NCBI RefSeq assembly: GCF_002443255.2
Contig: NW_019211454.1
Location: 50,965,885-51,029,884, forward strand
Direction: 5' to 3'
Source: Varroa destructor
Lineage: Eukaryota; Arthropoda; Arachnida; Mesostigmata; Varroidae
Length of the DNA: 64,000 nt
Shown: one piece after another, positions 39,461 through 52,692 of the stretch
Numbering within the stretch: position 1 is the first letter of the stretch
How the letters are laid out: every line of letters begins with the position of its first letter
Notes under the pieces: generated by a model
Seen by the model: the letters and a program-made list of their open reading frames with translations, nothing else
What the model was told of the DNA's origin: nothing
Database searches by the model: none
Program-made: the position numbers and the translations under genes

Positions 39461-39695
39461 TGGCCACAACAAATATGTATTTAGCCAAGTATACGTGATT
39501 ATTGAATAATAAAGATTCTGTCATATCAAATGTTCGGCTTCTGCTCGGTCTCACAGCTCGCAGAGCTGAAGCATGATCCAATGAGTACAAAACGTGCCTG
39601 ACTGATAATAAATACCGAGAAACTATTAGGAGGCCTCCCATTATTAGGAACTTAATAGCCAGCATAACCTTTCAGACATATCGATGTTAGGCTCT

Positions 39696-39698
<3 letters not shown>

Positions 39699-39740
<42 letters not shown>
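39699..39740. repeat. (AT)n microsatellite, 42 bp, with inverted flanks
   Basis: A pure AT run of 21 units bordered by CTCTCAC on the left and GTGAAAG on the right, which are imperfect reverse complements. The whole 56-bp block can fold into a hairpin. Confidence 0.95.
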
Positions 39741-39743
<3 letters not shown>

Positions 39744-42700
39744 AAAGGAAACAAAGGAGAGCGAAGAAAAAGACCCTGTGAATTTAATATTTCTAAGCAC
39801 TGGCGTTTCAGTTGTTTTCAGCATTGTGCGGTATTACGCCCGCAAACTCATATGTTTATTTGTCGCCACATGCAGTGTTTTTATATTATTTATTACAATC
39901 TAAACTGATCGTTACTGGTTTAGATACAAGGAAACTACTATAATTAGGCTGCTGTAATACAGAAACTGCTGAGATAACTATTACACTCAATGAAGCGCTA
40001 AATGTGTTCACAACCTTGGTTGCTAAATAAATTATAATTTTTTGTGGAAAGCCACCTTATAAAATGACAGCATACTTTAAATCGAACACACGCAAATAAT
40101 TCATATAGTCAACATAAATGTTATAGCAGCGTGTTAGGAATATCAAACACAAGCGGATAAATGCGGTTGAAAACAAATTTTATGTAAGATTTTTCATATC
40201 AGCCACAAACCGTGTTCGGCGGAACTTGATGCAAGGTTAATTTCTACTTCTAGATAATATCTAGATAGATTTTTATAATTTAGATAGATGTAATCGAACT
40301 ATATTTTGTTTTTTTTTTTAAAAAACGTAATGTTCTTCACAAAGTAGCTTGTATATTTGGCTCATAAACTAAACCTGATTACCAATACTAGCTATCCTGG
40401 AAAAACAGTGCTTTGGGCAGATAAAGCCTTGGTTTTGAATGGAACAATGAAGATAAAAAATAGCTTAGGAAAAGTAGTATTTAGTAAAGTAGATTAGGAT
40501 TTCGCTGCTGATTCGATCTGTGTATTGTTCGAACTTAGAAAACCAGTGTTCAGTACCGTTAGACTTGACAATACCAGCGACTACAATCATGTTATTGTGT
40601 TAGCGAAAATGGGTTAGAACCGTCATTCTAGTGATCTTTCTAGTCCATTTTCAAAAACGCAAACTAGCCATGGTTTTATTAGATCGCATGTTCATGGGTT
40701 ATGACCAGGCAACTTAGTCCTGTCCGTCGTTGATTGAGGTGACCGAATTAGTAGGCAGACTGGTCTCGCTAATGATACTGTTATCGGCTGTGAAGCGTAT
40801 TAGCAAATAATAAAAAAAAAAAAGCGCAGGAGCATGCTATGAGACTTTTATCACAACAGGTTAAGGAAATAATATGCTATTTAGGCTCATTTCGACTCGG
40901 GGAGGATCTGATTATTAAATTAATGCTTGTTAGCACTTTCAACTACTTATCTATCTATGCTCTTAGAAAAAAAAACAAGGTACAATAGATTAGTATTTCC
41001 TTATCGTATCGTTTCTATCGAATCAGGATGTGTTGTTAGCAAACAGTGAATTAGCGATCTCTATCTTGTTTTTTTTTTTTTATTAACAGATTATATCACT
41101 CGAATGTAATGTTTTTAATTGTAATCTCTTTCTTTTTTGGTGGATCACAATGACATCTGTTTCTATGCTATAAAGGCCATTAATGCCTCGATCTTAACAC
41201 GGCGGGTTACAATATAAAGCCACATACGTTTGCGTTCATGCTATAGGTGCAAATGTCCTTTATATTCATTTAGCATTTTCCGCTAATGAAAAATTGTGCC
41301 TGGTACCATAAGACTCTAATGTCGTCTCATCAAAGGAAAGAAAATCAGTACTAACAGTCACTAACAAAGCAGCTAAAGAACAATGTACATACACGTAGGA
41401 AACCGTTTCTTTAACAATATACTCACAAAACGTTCTAAATAAAGACTAGTTTTACTAAGTGAACTAAGAATTTTTTTTCTGAAATTGGATAGTTTTTTCT
41501 CACTTGGCTACTTTGTTATCTTGTTATTTTTTTCCAACGCGTTCAGCCACCTGAGAGGAGAATCTGTAACGACCGAAGCCTTTACTCGGTTGATCACAAG
41601 GTTGTAATACCTAGACGATTTAGCTTATCTGAGCTGCGCGTTCCGTTATCCTCAGCCGTGACGGTGCATGAATCCGTCGCTTAACTTTCTCGGATTGACT
41701 TTCATACCCTTCTGCTGTGTCCGCTCTTTATGTATCCGATTAAGAGCTGAAGCTAACGAGAAGACGTTCACAGAAAGGGGGAAAACATTTAGTGAATTAG
41801 TCGTTTTACGAAACAGGGCACTAAAGCGATGGCGTAGGTTGACAGAGGCTGCAGATGCGCCGGACTTGCAGTGTTCTTCGATCGTAAACTTCATCGGAGA
41901 TCTGCTATAAGCAAACCAGGGGTAGTTTTCGATCAGGCAGTCTAAAAATATCTTTTTTGGTCTATCTCTTTTTCTGTTCTCCTCAGAGCAACATTCACTG
42001 CATAAAACAGTCGCTATTAGGAAAGGTGTTGAGCGTCTCATCAACATCAATATTCTACCGGTAAACGTCTATTGCTCTCGGTCGGGTAGGGATTTTTCCA
42101 GGGGTGTAATAAATACTTATGTAATGACATTTGCGCCACTGGGATATGAGTAGCAAATGAATCGTTGACTCTAAACCAATCACCTTATGATTGTAAACCT
42201 GCGTACCTACGAATCTTTTTAGCCGAGACGTTTATATTACGTCAGTAATACGTAAAAACTATTTGGCCTCAATACAAGTCGAATAAGACAGTCGAACGAG
42301 TCAATGAAGTAAGTACCTTCGGGATATTTGGGCTATTTATTTGAGACGGTGTAAAGTTTACAATCAAATTATGTACGATTTAACATTAGAGGCCCTATGG
42401 CAAAAAATAATTAGCACAAATGTTTTGATGAATCGGGTGAGGCTTAGAATAATGGCGTCAAATATGTTAAATGGACCGAATGATGAAGAAAGCTGGGTGG
42501 TTTTTTTGTACTTTTTAAAGAAAGCTGCTTTGATAATATTATTGGACCGCGTATTGACATGACTGGCGTCCTCCAGACCACTGTACGTACGGTACCAGGT
42601 GTACGTGCATGAGACTTTTAGATACTACCGCTTCCCTATGTTTCATAGTCACGTTCAAAATTCTTGTCGTCGTATACACGTTTATCTATAAAATAAAAGT

Positions 42701-45418
42701 GTTTTGTGACTGTTCTGTGTTTAGTAACCTTTGTGGCGATCTGCTGTCAGGAATGAGCTTTTGCTTGGTGATACTAAATTAGCGTATCGCAGATTGCTTT
42801 CTTGTGTTGTCTGGGTTCGACTGTGGCCAAAATCTGTAACGCTTGCGAACGTGTTGGCTATAGAGTTATGAAATAGCTAATGAATCGTGATGTTACGTGT
42901 ACCGTACTACGGACCATCAGACACTTTTTGCATGTCCAGTTGTTTTTCTATTTCCGTGCTTAAATTATTGGTGGTTAATTTAGTATGAAGTGAAGTACTC
43001 TGTAATTTTATAAAACATGTCTATGGCGTGGTCAAACCACACGCCTATCCGTAAGAATGGCCCTAATGTAATAATTTAATAAACTAGACTAAGCATTTTT
43101 TTTGTTGGAGACAAAAGACGCCTATATTATTCAAGTTAGCTCAATATGTCAAAAAGTTACGGCCTTTTGGGGGAAATCACATAATGATTTTTTTAGAAAA
43201 AAAACCGGTTCATTATAGGAGCATATAGGACTAGGCCCACCGAGAGACGCGATTCTATTAGACGAACTGTGTTCAGCATTGATAGTAACCTAATAAACCT
43301 GTCGTTTGTAAGCCAATAAGCATCAATTGTCCAAAAGAGATGCATTTTATCCAACAAGCCTAATGGATATCAAGTTGAGTTTGGTAGATGTTACGGTTAG
43401 CTTATCAAAAAGAGAGTGTGAGCTAGTTTCTTAACCCCCCAGATTTATTCTCTGGATAACCATTACTTTTGAACTTTAGCGTATATAAACGTATAATACA
43501 TAACTCGATCGGTAACTGTGGGGTTCAGTAGTATCATTGTTAAAATGAAACGGAGCACGAAAGGTAATCGATTGTAAAATGCCGACTGGGCAAAGAAAAA
43601 TAATGTCGATTAAATTTAAATCAGGTAAGTCAATACGAGGTATAATCCCAGCATGATGATGTAAGATATTTTAGTAATCCTTATTGCCAATTAATGGTGA
43701 CCTTGATAATGACTGAATATTGGTTGTATTGATTTCAATAAAAACGTTTACAAGCATTAGAGAAATATAAACGCAGCTTACGTAGGGTATAACAGGTGCG
43801 AACTTTCTGTTAAATTTAATTTGTCCCTGCTTTTAGGGAGATCGATAGCCGATTTAAATACGACCCTCTTATCTAACCACCAAGGCCCGGAAAAAAAGCT
43901 TTTCAAAGATTTCGATTTGCTTTTAATTCTTTCACATCCAGCTGGTCGATTTAGCTGGAAACGCCTGGCATTATGGCGTGTATAGCCGTGCTTTCAAAGA
44001 GACCCACTAAACAGAAGGGCAAAAGCAACTTTAGATCAGCAATGTACCACATTTGGAATTGCTAAACAGTTCACTTCTATGTCAAAGAACACAACTATTC
44101 TAAATAAAAGCGAATGAAGCTGTCTTTTAGTTTTGGCCTGATGATGGTTCGGCCAAGGCCTCGTCTGGTCCTACTGCAGCAATTAGTTAAGAATATCTAA
44201 TTAATTAAGCATTATCGTTAAATCTTTTTTAAGACTCAATATACTATCAGTGGTCAATTGAACTGTTCTATTTTTATAAAGTCCACGTAGGTTATCACAT
44301 CGCCATTGAACTTTACTCCATCGAAAATTTACGTCGGGTTACAAAAACGATACATTTATTTAGAATTGGTCATTTTTTCCGGGCATGCTTTAGGCAGTAT
44401 CGGTAACGCGTCGGTAGTTCTGGCGTTAAGTGAAATACCTATTTAAAAATGAAGAGAATCATCATTAGAAGTTCACATTGATTGGTTGTTGCTGTTTAAT
44501 ATTTTGATTCAAATACTTTAAAAGATAATTTTTAATTCATTTGAAGCTCATTTGGTGCTTTTGAACAAAATGTATGATCTGATAAAAAGATATTTCCTTT
44601 GGCGTACACATAGCAATCGATAGTAAAACATTGTCTTGCACAAAATGAATGTACTTGTCTGCATTTTCTGTGCATGAGATAATTTACAAAAATTCAGCTT
44701 TATTACCTTGTGAAAATTCTCAAGTTATTATTGCCCCCTGTCGAGTTCATGATCAAATGAGTAGATAAATCGCCATTTTCGAATTGGCAGGTCGGCGGAC
44801 TTACGCGCTTAGTGTTAAATCAACGGCGGAGGAATCGGTGTAAATGTTTCAGTATCAAAAATAAGAACATCAAGCAAACCAGCCAACGCTCTCTTGTATT
44901 AGGTTAACTCTTCCGAGCTTTCATTAAAGCCCACTTATAAGTGCCGGGACCATTGCATAATAGGAAAGTTGAAAAAAACTTTAGGCTCTTTAGGTCAAAT
45001 CTCTTAAAACTTTTCACTCTAATCCAGAAAGGAATATACTATAGCCTCTAACTGAATGTTCCTGTAGGCTTATTTATAAAAAATAAGCATGCTTTCGTAC
45101 TGACTAGATCGGAATACCTTATAACTGGTAAAATTATCGTAAATCCTTATAGGTAGTTCCTAGAACGCTAACGAACAATTTTATATGGCCGATTGAATGA
45201 AGCTATTCTAGCAACATCTTATGTCGTAGGCCTCTGTTCAGTCTCTCTAGTGACTGCGCAAGTTTTCGGGCCATTTTTAGTTGGCCGATTCAATACATCC
45301 CCTGTAATCGTTAAGCCGTGTATGGGTCTTCCTAGTAAATGGTAATTTATCATCGTTTGAAAGCAGATTAGTGCTGTAGAATTAAGGAGGTGGGGCACTG
45401 AAAAAAAATGGACGCCAC
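39741..45418. other. AT-rich stretch, weak ORFs only
   Basis: The longest frame is 132 codons on minus (41,652-42,050); an 80-codon plus frame overlaps it and a third minus frame is also partly open, so it cannot be assigned. Near 44,127-44,173 a minus acceptor (CTGCAG) opens a 15-codon frame ending in TAA, possibly the last exon of the minus-strand gene to the right, but I could not link it in phase. At about 45,177-45,352 a plus frame of 58 codons is hydrophobic and unsupported. No RNA genes were seen. Confidence 0.3.
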
Positions 45419-45576
45419 CTGATAGACGTCGCGGGTCGCTCTCCTCCTATGTAGTGGTTCACGTCTGGTTTGTTGAAATCACGTTTGCTGCCACGGCCTC
45501 GTGTTTTATTCATATAGACGTACAAAAAGTTGGCGGAAGTTTCCTTGTTGAACTGCTTTTCGAAAGAAGAGTTCAG
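45419..45576 (-). CDS. Candidate internal exon, unidentified gene
   Basis: A minus-strand frame of 52 codons plus two bases is bounded by a good acceptor (AACGCAG) and a GTGGCG donor. The composition is typical of a soluble protein (Lys, Asn, Arg, Gly; contains DFNKPDVNHYIGGERP). It lies downstream of the larger minus-strand exon chain and probably belongs to the same gene, but the entering phase (0) does not match the last exon I could place (phase 2), so at least one exon is missing between them. No family recognised. Confidence 0.35.
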
Positions 45577-46020
45577 CTGCGTTGGTTGCTGGTTATAGCA
45601 CGAGAAGTACGTACATCTAAACTCTATATGCACTTGCACACAACATGGGGGAACCACAATATGAAGGGTGAGAGCCGAAGTTGATGCTAGACAGTAGCGT
45701 CAACCAAGAATGGATGCCTGTAATAAGCATATAAACGAAACTTTTCTAGAACATGGTCAGGATGAAGGAAAACCACCTAGTGACGCTGAGTTGAAGCTGT
45801 CTAGACAACGGAACTTAACTTATGATGCTTATTATCGTAAAATGGTAACGAGTTTCTTTATGAGTCTCTAGGACATGTAAAGTGGTCTATGCTTGAAAGA
45901 GGCTGAAGACACATCCCGTCCAATGGTGCAGGCCAGTCATCTGAAACAATATTTAACGGTACTACCTTATTTAAAAACGTTTAGATAACAGAACAACCCA
46001 TTTAAAGACACAACGTTCAC

Positions 46021-49000
46021 AAAGTAATGCATTTCTGCATGACAGCGTACTGTCGAGCATATTTCATGCCTCGGTTTGGCTTTTGAAAAGGGAGCCATAA
46101 GGAAGTTAAACGTTCAGCTTCTACAAGATGGTGAGGACGGAGTTTGGACTGTATGGAGCAATATAATGCAAATACTTTTTTTTTGCTTATAGAAACACAC
46201 GAGCGATTAGTTTCACCTCTTTGTAATTTGGTCGACTTCTAACGGAAGTCGACTAATATCTAGTGGTTCTAGTAAATGTCATTTTTTAAAATTTCTCCAG
46301 TAAATACATTTAGAGATTGAAATTCCAATTTCGTATGACTCTAAAGAACTAAAAGTTTTCAAGTATTTGTTTTCAAAATCGACGAAAGAAAAAATCAAGA
46401 AAAAACGACCCGCTTAGCTCTCATTTTATACGGCCTCATTTTCCTTTCATTTCGAAAACTTCATTTTGTGCAGTTCACATGAAGCGTATTTTACGCGTAA
46501 TAGTTTGAATCTTTTACTTGTTTAAGTTACTTGACAATAATTGCTTTAAGTTGGCCACGGAACAAACCCAGTCCATAACATTATCAGTAGCCCAGTGGGT
46601 ATTGTTCAGCCAGAATCAAATAGGGCTGTCCGTGCGTAAGCTTTTCAGGCTCGAACGACATGAGGCCCAAAAGGTAGAAAAGTTTTACGGTGCCAATGGA
46701 TGCAAAAACCGATGTAATCTAGATGACGTATCCCAGAGGTGATGGATGATCTCACCTTGAATACAGAGTCTCTGCGTAGAAACTTCATCAAAAAAAGAAG
46801 ATCGCTTTTTGTGTCTTCTTTGATTAATTTCTCATCTTTTACTTCGTCGCCATCTATTTCCCATATACGGACGTCCTTTTCGAGCGCCTTTGAAATTTTA
46901 CAATAACCGAAAACAGTATACAAATCGTCGTTTTTGAATGTTCTCAATCCTGATGAAGGTTTGCCAGGCGGAAAGACATTAGCTATTAGTTAGCCTTTAC
47001 TTAGACTCAAAAATTACACTGTTCCTACCTTCATGATGGGTGCGTGATCTTTTAAATGGAAGTGGCTTTCCTATAGTATTAAGAACAGCACGTCCACTAC
47101 GAAAAACAGTCCTCCAAAGGTGTCTTAGTAAATATCGAGGATCGCATATGTACAGGTGTACGTGCATACATTGACGCAGATGCTTGGACTGTCAAGTTTT
47201 TGATTGAAAGTAACCAGGGCTCTTTGCTTTGGGTTATGAACAACAGGAGTTACTATATATTATAATGGAGCACCAGAGAATAAAAAGTATATACGGTTAA
47301 AATGGTATTACAAGCGCTAGATGCACATATGCAAATTCCGGCAAAGTACCTGATAGCTTAAACAAAATGTTGTTTACTCTCGTTGTTTACCTAGCAATTC
47401 CGACAGATGTTGTCGCCCAACCGGTTCAACTATGATTTCATTTAATGCTAGAATATTCGAATTTTTCTTAGAATCTAAAGGTCTATTGCATACACTAAAC
47501 ACGGTTTTTTTTTCTGGGTCATATCACTGAAACTCGGCACGAAGAGTTACAAAGGAAAACCCGGTAGCTTGTGGCCCGATAAGTTTGAGTAGATTTTCTG
47601 CTTTTCCAATGCTAGGCAGAAAAACTGAAAAAATTATACGGACGTTTCGATAACCAAACAAGCTTCTATAGAGAAGGAAGTTCTACGGCCTTTTCGTACG
47701 TCTATTTTAATTGGTTTCATGTTTTTATGATTTACTTAATACATTCTAGTTCTCCCTTGAAGTTCCTATGCAGCAGTTGTTCAAGCGACAAATGAAAAAA
47801 AAAAATAGTATTTATAGTCCATACTAGCTTTCACACGAAACATGTGCCTAACGTAGCAATTTTTCTATCAGAGATATTTGTATCGTATCTTCGTTAATGT
47901 ATAAAGTCAGCGAAAACTAAAGCAGACGCTGTGTTACGCCATGCTCACTTTATTAGAACCTCTATGGAGTAAGCCCGTAGTCTCAGTACGGATGCGTGAT
48001 CTGTGCCTCACAAATGCAGCATAGCTTTTTAAAGGCTGATGTCGTGTAAATGAATTTCCCTAGAAATAGCAAATTATTGCTGATTTCTACACGAGGAAAG
48101 CTCGTTCGACGTGCGCCGTTCTTCGCACAGTTCCTTTCTCGTTCCTGTTGAAAACGTTACGTTGTAGGGAAAAACTTTTACACACTCTTGCTCCAAAGTT
48201 CACCTAATAAATTCGAAAAAGCATTTGTTCTTGCAGTGGCCTCGATGCTTTTCACTTTACTATGAACAGGTAAATAATTTTTTCTAAACTCTTCATGTAC
48301 TAATTATAAATAATTCCGTTACGCGTTTTAGCCATTTGGCGATTTTGAGACGTGAAATGAACAAGCTACATAATATTTGATGAGTTGTGCCTGTTCGGTA
48401 ACATGTCAAAGCGAGTATGCCTTACATCGAGTTTTAAATTAATCAGTTTGGTGTTAGTATTAAAATTTTTTATGTACTATTACTATCAATAAGTTAACTT
48501 TGATTGTGAAAAATTCACGTAAATGAATAAAAAGTATAGATTGAAAAACTATAATAATTATGATGTAAAATGAGTGAATTTTTTTTTGCCCAGTCCTATA
48601 ATTATGTTATATATTCGACAATACACTTTACCGTTGAATGTGCGTATTGTCATGACCGTTTATTTACGACTGGCGAATATTGTCATTCTTTCTTTTGTAA
48701 GAGATGCTATACGTAACCTGCTACAGTAACAGTAGTTAGTTACAGACCTATCTTTCCTCTGACACGTCGAGTGTTCTAGCACAAACTCTAGCTTTTCAAG
48801 GGCAGGCCGCAATCAGGTTACAAAGTTACCAATTATCGAGGCTAATAACCTAGTGTTCAGCTTTTCAGTCACTAGCAGACAATTGCTAATCTGTCTTATG
48901 ACGTTCACAACAACACAATTCCTTATATAGCACTGTTGTAGACAACGGAAAAAGCTGGGATGGCGCAGTGGCAATGTTTTTGCCTATTAAAACTTAAAAT

Positions 49001-52000
49001 ACGTCCAGGTTCAAAAGCCGACGTGGATACCAGAAGCCAAACATGCAACTCTAGGTGTTTTCTAATTCGATATTACTATATCTGTCAGTAACACAATCGA
49101 AAATAGTACGACGTAATCATTGCGAACGATTTGTTTTTTTTTTTTTTATCTGCAATGTCTTTCCGATTCACTTGTTCTACCGCCGATCGGCTTGTAATCG
49201 ATCCTTGATGTTGAGGATCCTGATGAAGACAGTTGCTTTATTAAGGGTATTCAGAAAAATGCTATCATTTCTACCCTGAATAATTTCAAAATTTTACCAG
49301 TAACTAATGCTCTGCCAGACAGAGCAATTGTTCCCTCCAGCAATTCGGACTGCGATCGTAGATGATGGTCTGTTTGAGAGAATTACTCTATTAGTGGTAT
49401 CCGTGCAATTTTTGGATAGTCTGATAGATAAAGCATTTCTACAAAGTGTTTAGAACCTTTTTGGTGTAAGGAATTCGTTTTTCCATGCCTCGGCATCGTT
49501 CTGCTTATTCCAGCTTGTGTCGACTAAGGGAACGATCTGGATGTGAACTAGAGGGAAATTGAAATCATGTTTTTACTAATCAAACGCAACTACGCGTTAA
49601 GCTAATGCTAGGATCTCAAAAAAAATATTATTAGATTTTTAAGTGTCTATCTAACTCGGAACTTTATAACTGGAGCTCCGGCAACCCATGTAGTGCCCTT
49701 TTTATTTCAACATAATCGTTTTCGTTTTTAAACTTTGTCACTGTTGCAGAGTGTAATAAAAACCAACGTAGTTTCGGTTTGCATATCTTCTGCCTGTAGG
49801 TGATCATTTAGGGGCTATAACTTTTTTATAAATATCGCCAAGGACGTTATACTGCTCAAGTTGCCCTTGAGCTGTCCTTTGGGAGGGAGCCGTAGCAGAG
49901 AATCATGGGAACTTACAGTGGCCTGAGCTTGAGCAGCCAATATTGCCCCAGGCCAGCATTACTTACCCCGTTATTCTGCTCTATTTCAAAGTGTTTTCAT
50001 GTATTGCAAATTCATCCTGAATGGGCCGGGTCTGCCACCGTAGAGCACCGTCGTGTGGCCTTCTGGGACTCTTATGTTTGAAGGCATTCAAGTATTCAGG
50101 GACCTGCAGGGTAATAAAACCCGTTCTAAATATAACATTAACAATTCATTTTTCTGGCGCGAGTTCGAGTAAGAAATAATGGCGTAATAAAACCTTTAGG
50201 TTTATGTACTGCATCTTTCTACAGTCGTGATAGTCACGGGTGAAATCCAAACTGAAATCGTAATTATCAGACGGCGCAGATGAAATGGAACGTAATCTGA
50301 TAATTTTCCCTTACATTACTACGGTCGCATAGATTGGATTTATAGATGAGCGAGCACAACTAGCTAGGTATAATTACATACCTAAACAACAGGATAGCGG
50401 ATCGACAAACTTTTTAACAAATTTAGGCTTGAAATTGAAAGGCATTGATGAATCTCTCGCTCAAAATATAGTAAGGAACAAAAAAAATTACTGTTTTTTT
50501 TTCTCTTTATTTACGCAGTATGGGCGTATTTCGGAACTTGAAGCAGCAGCAGCAGCAACCAATTGCTGGTTTCTTCTAGCTTTGCAAGATTGCCCCGTGA
50601 GAAAATCTGGCACGATTTCAGACGGTTTTTTCTGCTCCTTCAGAGCTGCTGTATTTCTTTATCATTGTGTAACATTTTTGTGCTTGACGTAAATAGTTAC
50701 ATTGAACGGGAAGCCTTATATCTAATTATCTAAACATGTATCGTGTTATTCACAAACAACGTTATTATTATGGAACTCAGTTGATAAATTTGTTCGCTAG
50801 TTGCGAAATTAGGGGTACTATTTGAAAGTACAAGTCAACTGAATTTTAACCATTCCATATTTTATAAAGGTTTTTTTCTACACTCATATCGATAAACCTA
50901 ATTGTGCGTTATTATAAAAAAAAAAAAGATATTTAATTTCGCTTAGATAATCACTTGCTCCATCCAAGCCTCTACATGGTTTCTCTGTACGAAAACCTCA
51001 TTTCTAACAATAGAAGAGCCTGATTAGTAAGAAATGTCCTTGATATGCTGCTTTCCAACTGTTGATTCTGCGCATCTGCTTCCTGTCGTCTCGCTCTAAG
51101 ATCTTCAGGATGTTCGACTTTGGGGCAGTGTCGGAGAATATCTTTTTCCACTTCAGATTAAGTAACCTGAGGAAGATACGTTGCATGATTGTTTAAGTCA
51201 CTGTAAGGTTTAACCTACCACCAACATGCATATTCAACGCTATACTGCGTAAGTGAAGATGTTTAAAGCAACTTAATAAAGGCTTATTAAAGGAGTAACA
51301 ATTAATTAATGGCGGCTTTGGGAAGTCGATATAGAAAATGTTTCTCATGCACGACACATCCTTTCAGTAAACCAAGTGAAGAGAATTAAGCGAATACAGA
51401 TAATCATATCAGAAGTAGCAATGAATAAAGCGTAGATCGATTAGACCCTGAAACATATTTCCTTCCTCCTGAAATTGATCCTTGTAATTACAAACCTATA
51501 TATTAAATTTATTTGCATTAAGCTCTATGATTTGCACTTGAAATGTACTATTCGGCAGGGAGCTATCTCAACTACACGAAAATCCAATACAGTCATACTG
51601 ACTGTCTGTAATAGTTGTTTGCAAAATCTCGCCCACCTTCGATTTGTTTATTTTCTCATTGAAAACAGTAGTTCCAAAGGACAGCCTAAGGACCAGTGGG
51701 ATTTCGTCGAAACTCATCACCCATCTGTCATCCTTGATCTTTTCTCCTGACTCTAATTTCTTACACTAAAGGGGCATTTGTAGACACATAGTATCTCCTT
51801 GTAATGCTCGTGGATTTGGTTGTCTTTCTTGATACATTTATTTTATGATTTATTCAGACTATTTCGACAGTTACTCTATTCTGTTATATATCGATATTCC
51901 GCGGGCACAAGACATTCGTCAAAGATGAATCTTTAGCTACAGTGTTAAACTCTACTGGTTAAGTCGATGCTACGTTCCTGTGCTTATCCTAATTACTCTA

Positions 52001-52692
52001 TTTGTTTCGCATTCGCTTAGCTTATTATACGTAAGTATATTATTGCTAAACTGACCTGCCTTCAGGAAACGAAGTGCTCAAACCCCTCTTGCTCGCGGCA
52101 TTCATTATTCCACAGCAGATTCATTTCACAAAATCAAAATGTTTGCTAAACCCATTCGGTAATGTTTTTCTAAAAACAAACGTGTACGTCTAATGAATGT
52201 TATATATATATATATATATATATAATAAATGCTTATATATAGATAAGAATAAGCGTGAAAACATTATTCAAAAAATTTGAATTCCTGCCTAGTAAGCCCA
52301 TCAATATTTCAACTAGAGTTACGATAGTTTATAGAACTTATCAAGGGCGTCTTCTACAACCTTTTACATCGTAAACGACAATTGCTCAAGGAATCTTACC
52401 ACGGAGTTTGCCGAGAACGTACTGCAACAGAGGGACCTGGTTCAGTGCGCACTGGGTGCGATTAAACTGAACGCCTCGAACGCTGCATCTAGAAGAACTT
52501 CGAATTGATCCTAAATAACGGTCCCAAGTCTCTCGGCTGCCTCTTTTCTGGAAAACATAAGATGCCCGGTAATGCATTTTCATCTTTTAAAATAAAAAGC
52601 GCAATGTACGGCATTAGACACATTCAAGTCACGTGGCTCTGTGTGTGCATGCCATCTAGCAGAAGCCGAAGTATTTCTGATTCGAAATTTAT
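46021..52692 (-). CDS. Unidentified multi-exon gene with two in-frame stops
   Basis: Candidate minus exons (5' to 3'): 52692-52633, 52547-52400, 51746-51603, 51150-50997, [unlinked] 50648-50515, 50103-49967, 49911-49853, 49547-49457, 49219-49181, 48259-48204, 48144-48093, 47611-47391, 47349-47312, 47188-47029, 46949-46756, 46148-46021. Nearly all borders are GT-AG and the phases fit at each joint except between 50,997 and 50,648. Exons are short (38-221 bases) and some introns only 41-60. The predicted protein is soluble and charged, with a coiled-coil-like stretch near LRARRQEADAQNQQLESS and segments such as HLSELL and VRIWEIDGDEVKDEK. I recognise no family. Two stops lie in frame: TAG at 49,983-49,981 and TGA at 47,526-47,524, the second inside a 73-codon exon that reads well on both sides. 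Options: recent pseudogene, sequence error, recoding, or two genes wrongly joined. The start and the true 3' end were not found. Exons of 49,853-49,911 and 51,603-51,746 have the softest borders. Confidence 0.42.
48954..49024 (+). repeat. Degenerate tRNA-like sequence
   Basis: Box A-like TGGCGCAGTGG at 48,961 and box B-like GGTTCAAAAGC at 49,008 are spaced 47 bases apart, which is right for a tRNA, but neither the acceptor stem nor the T stem pairs. It is best read as a tRNA pseudogene or the head of an old SINE, lying in an intron of the minus-strand exon chain. Confidence 0.35.
52200..52224. repeat. (TA)n microsatellite
   Basis: A TA dinucleotide run of about 12 units. Confidence 0.9.

Noticed and set aside
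41652..42050. 132-codon minus-strand ORF with a faint likeness to LINE C-terminal text
   Set aside because: The likeness rests on a few residues (RPKKIFLDCL); other frames on both strands are equally open and no RT motif is nearby.
42786..42805. Box B-like GGTTCGACTG
   Set aside because: No box A upstream and no cloverleaf pairing.
46042..46190. Plus-strand frame with protein-like composition opposite the last placed exon of the large minus-strand gene
   Set aside because: The minus-strand reading has an acceptor and phase that match its upstream exon; the plus frame has no linked neighbour.
48228..48271. Possible 33-base plus-strand micro-exon bounded by TTGCAG and GTAAAT
   Set aside because: It overlaps a minus-strand exon that fits a phase-consistent chain; as a single isolated micro-exon it has no support.
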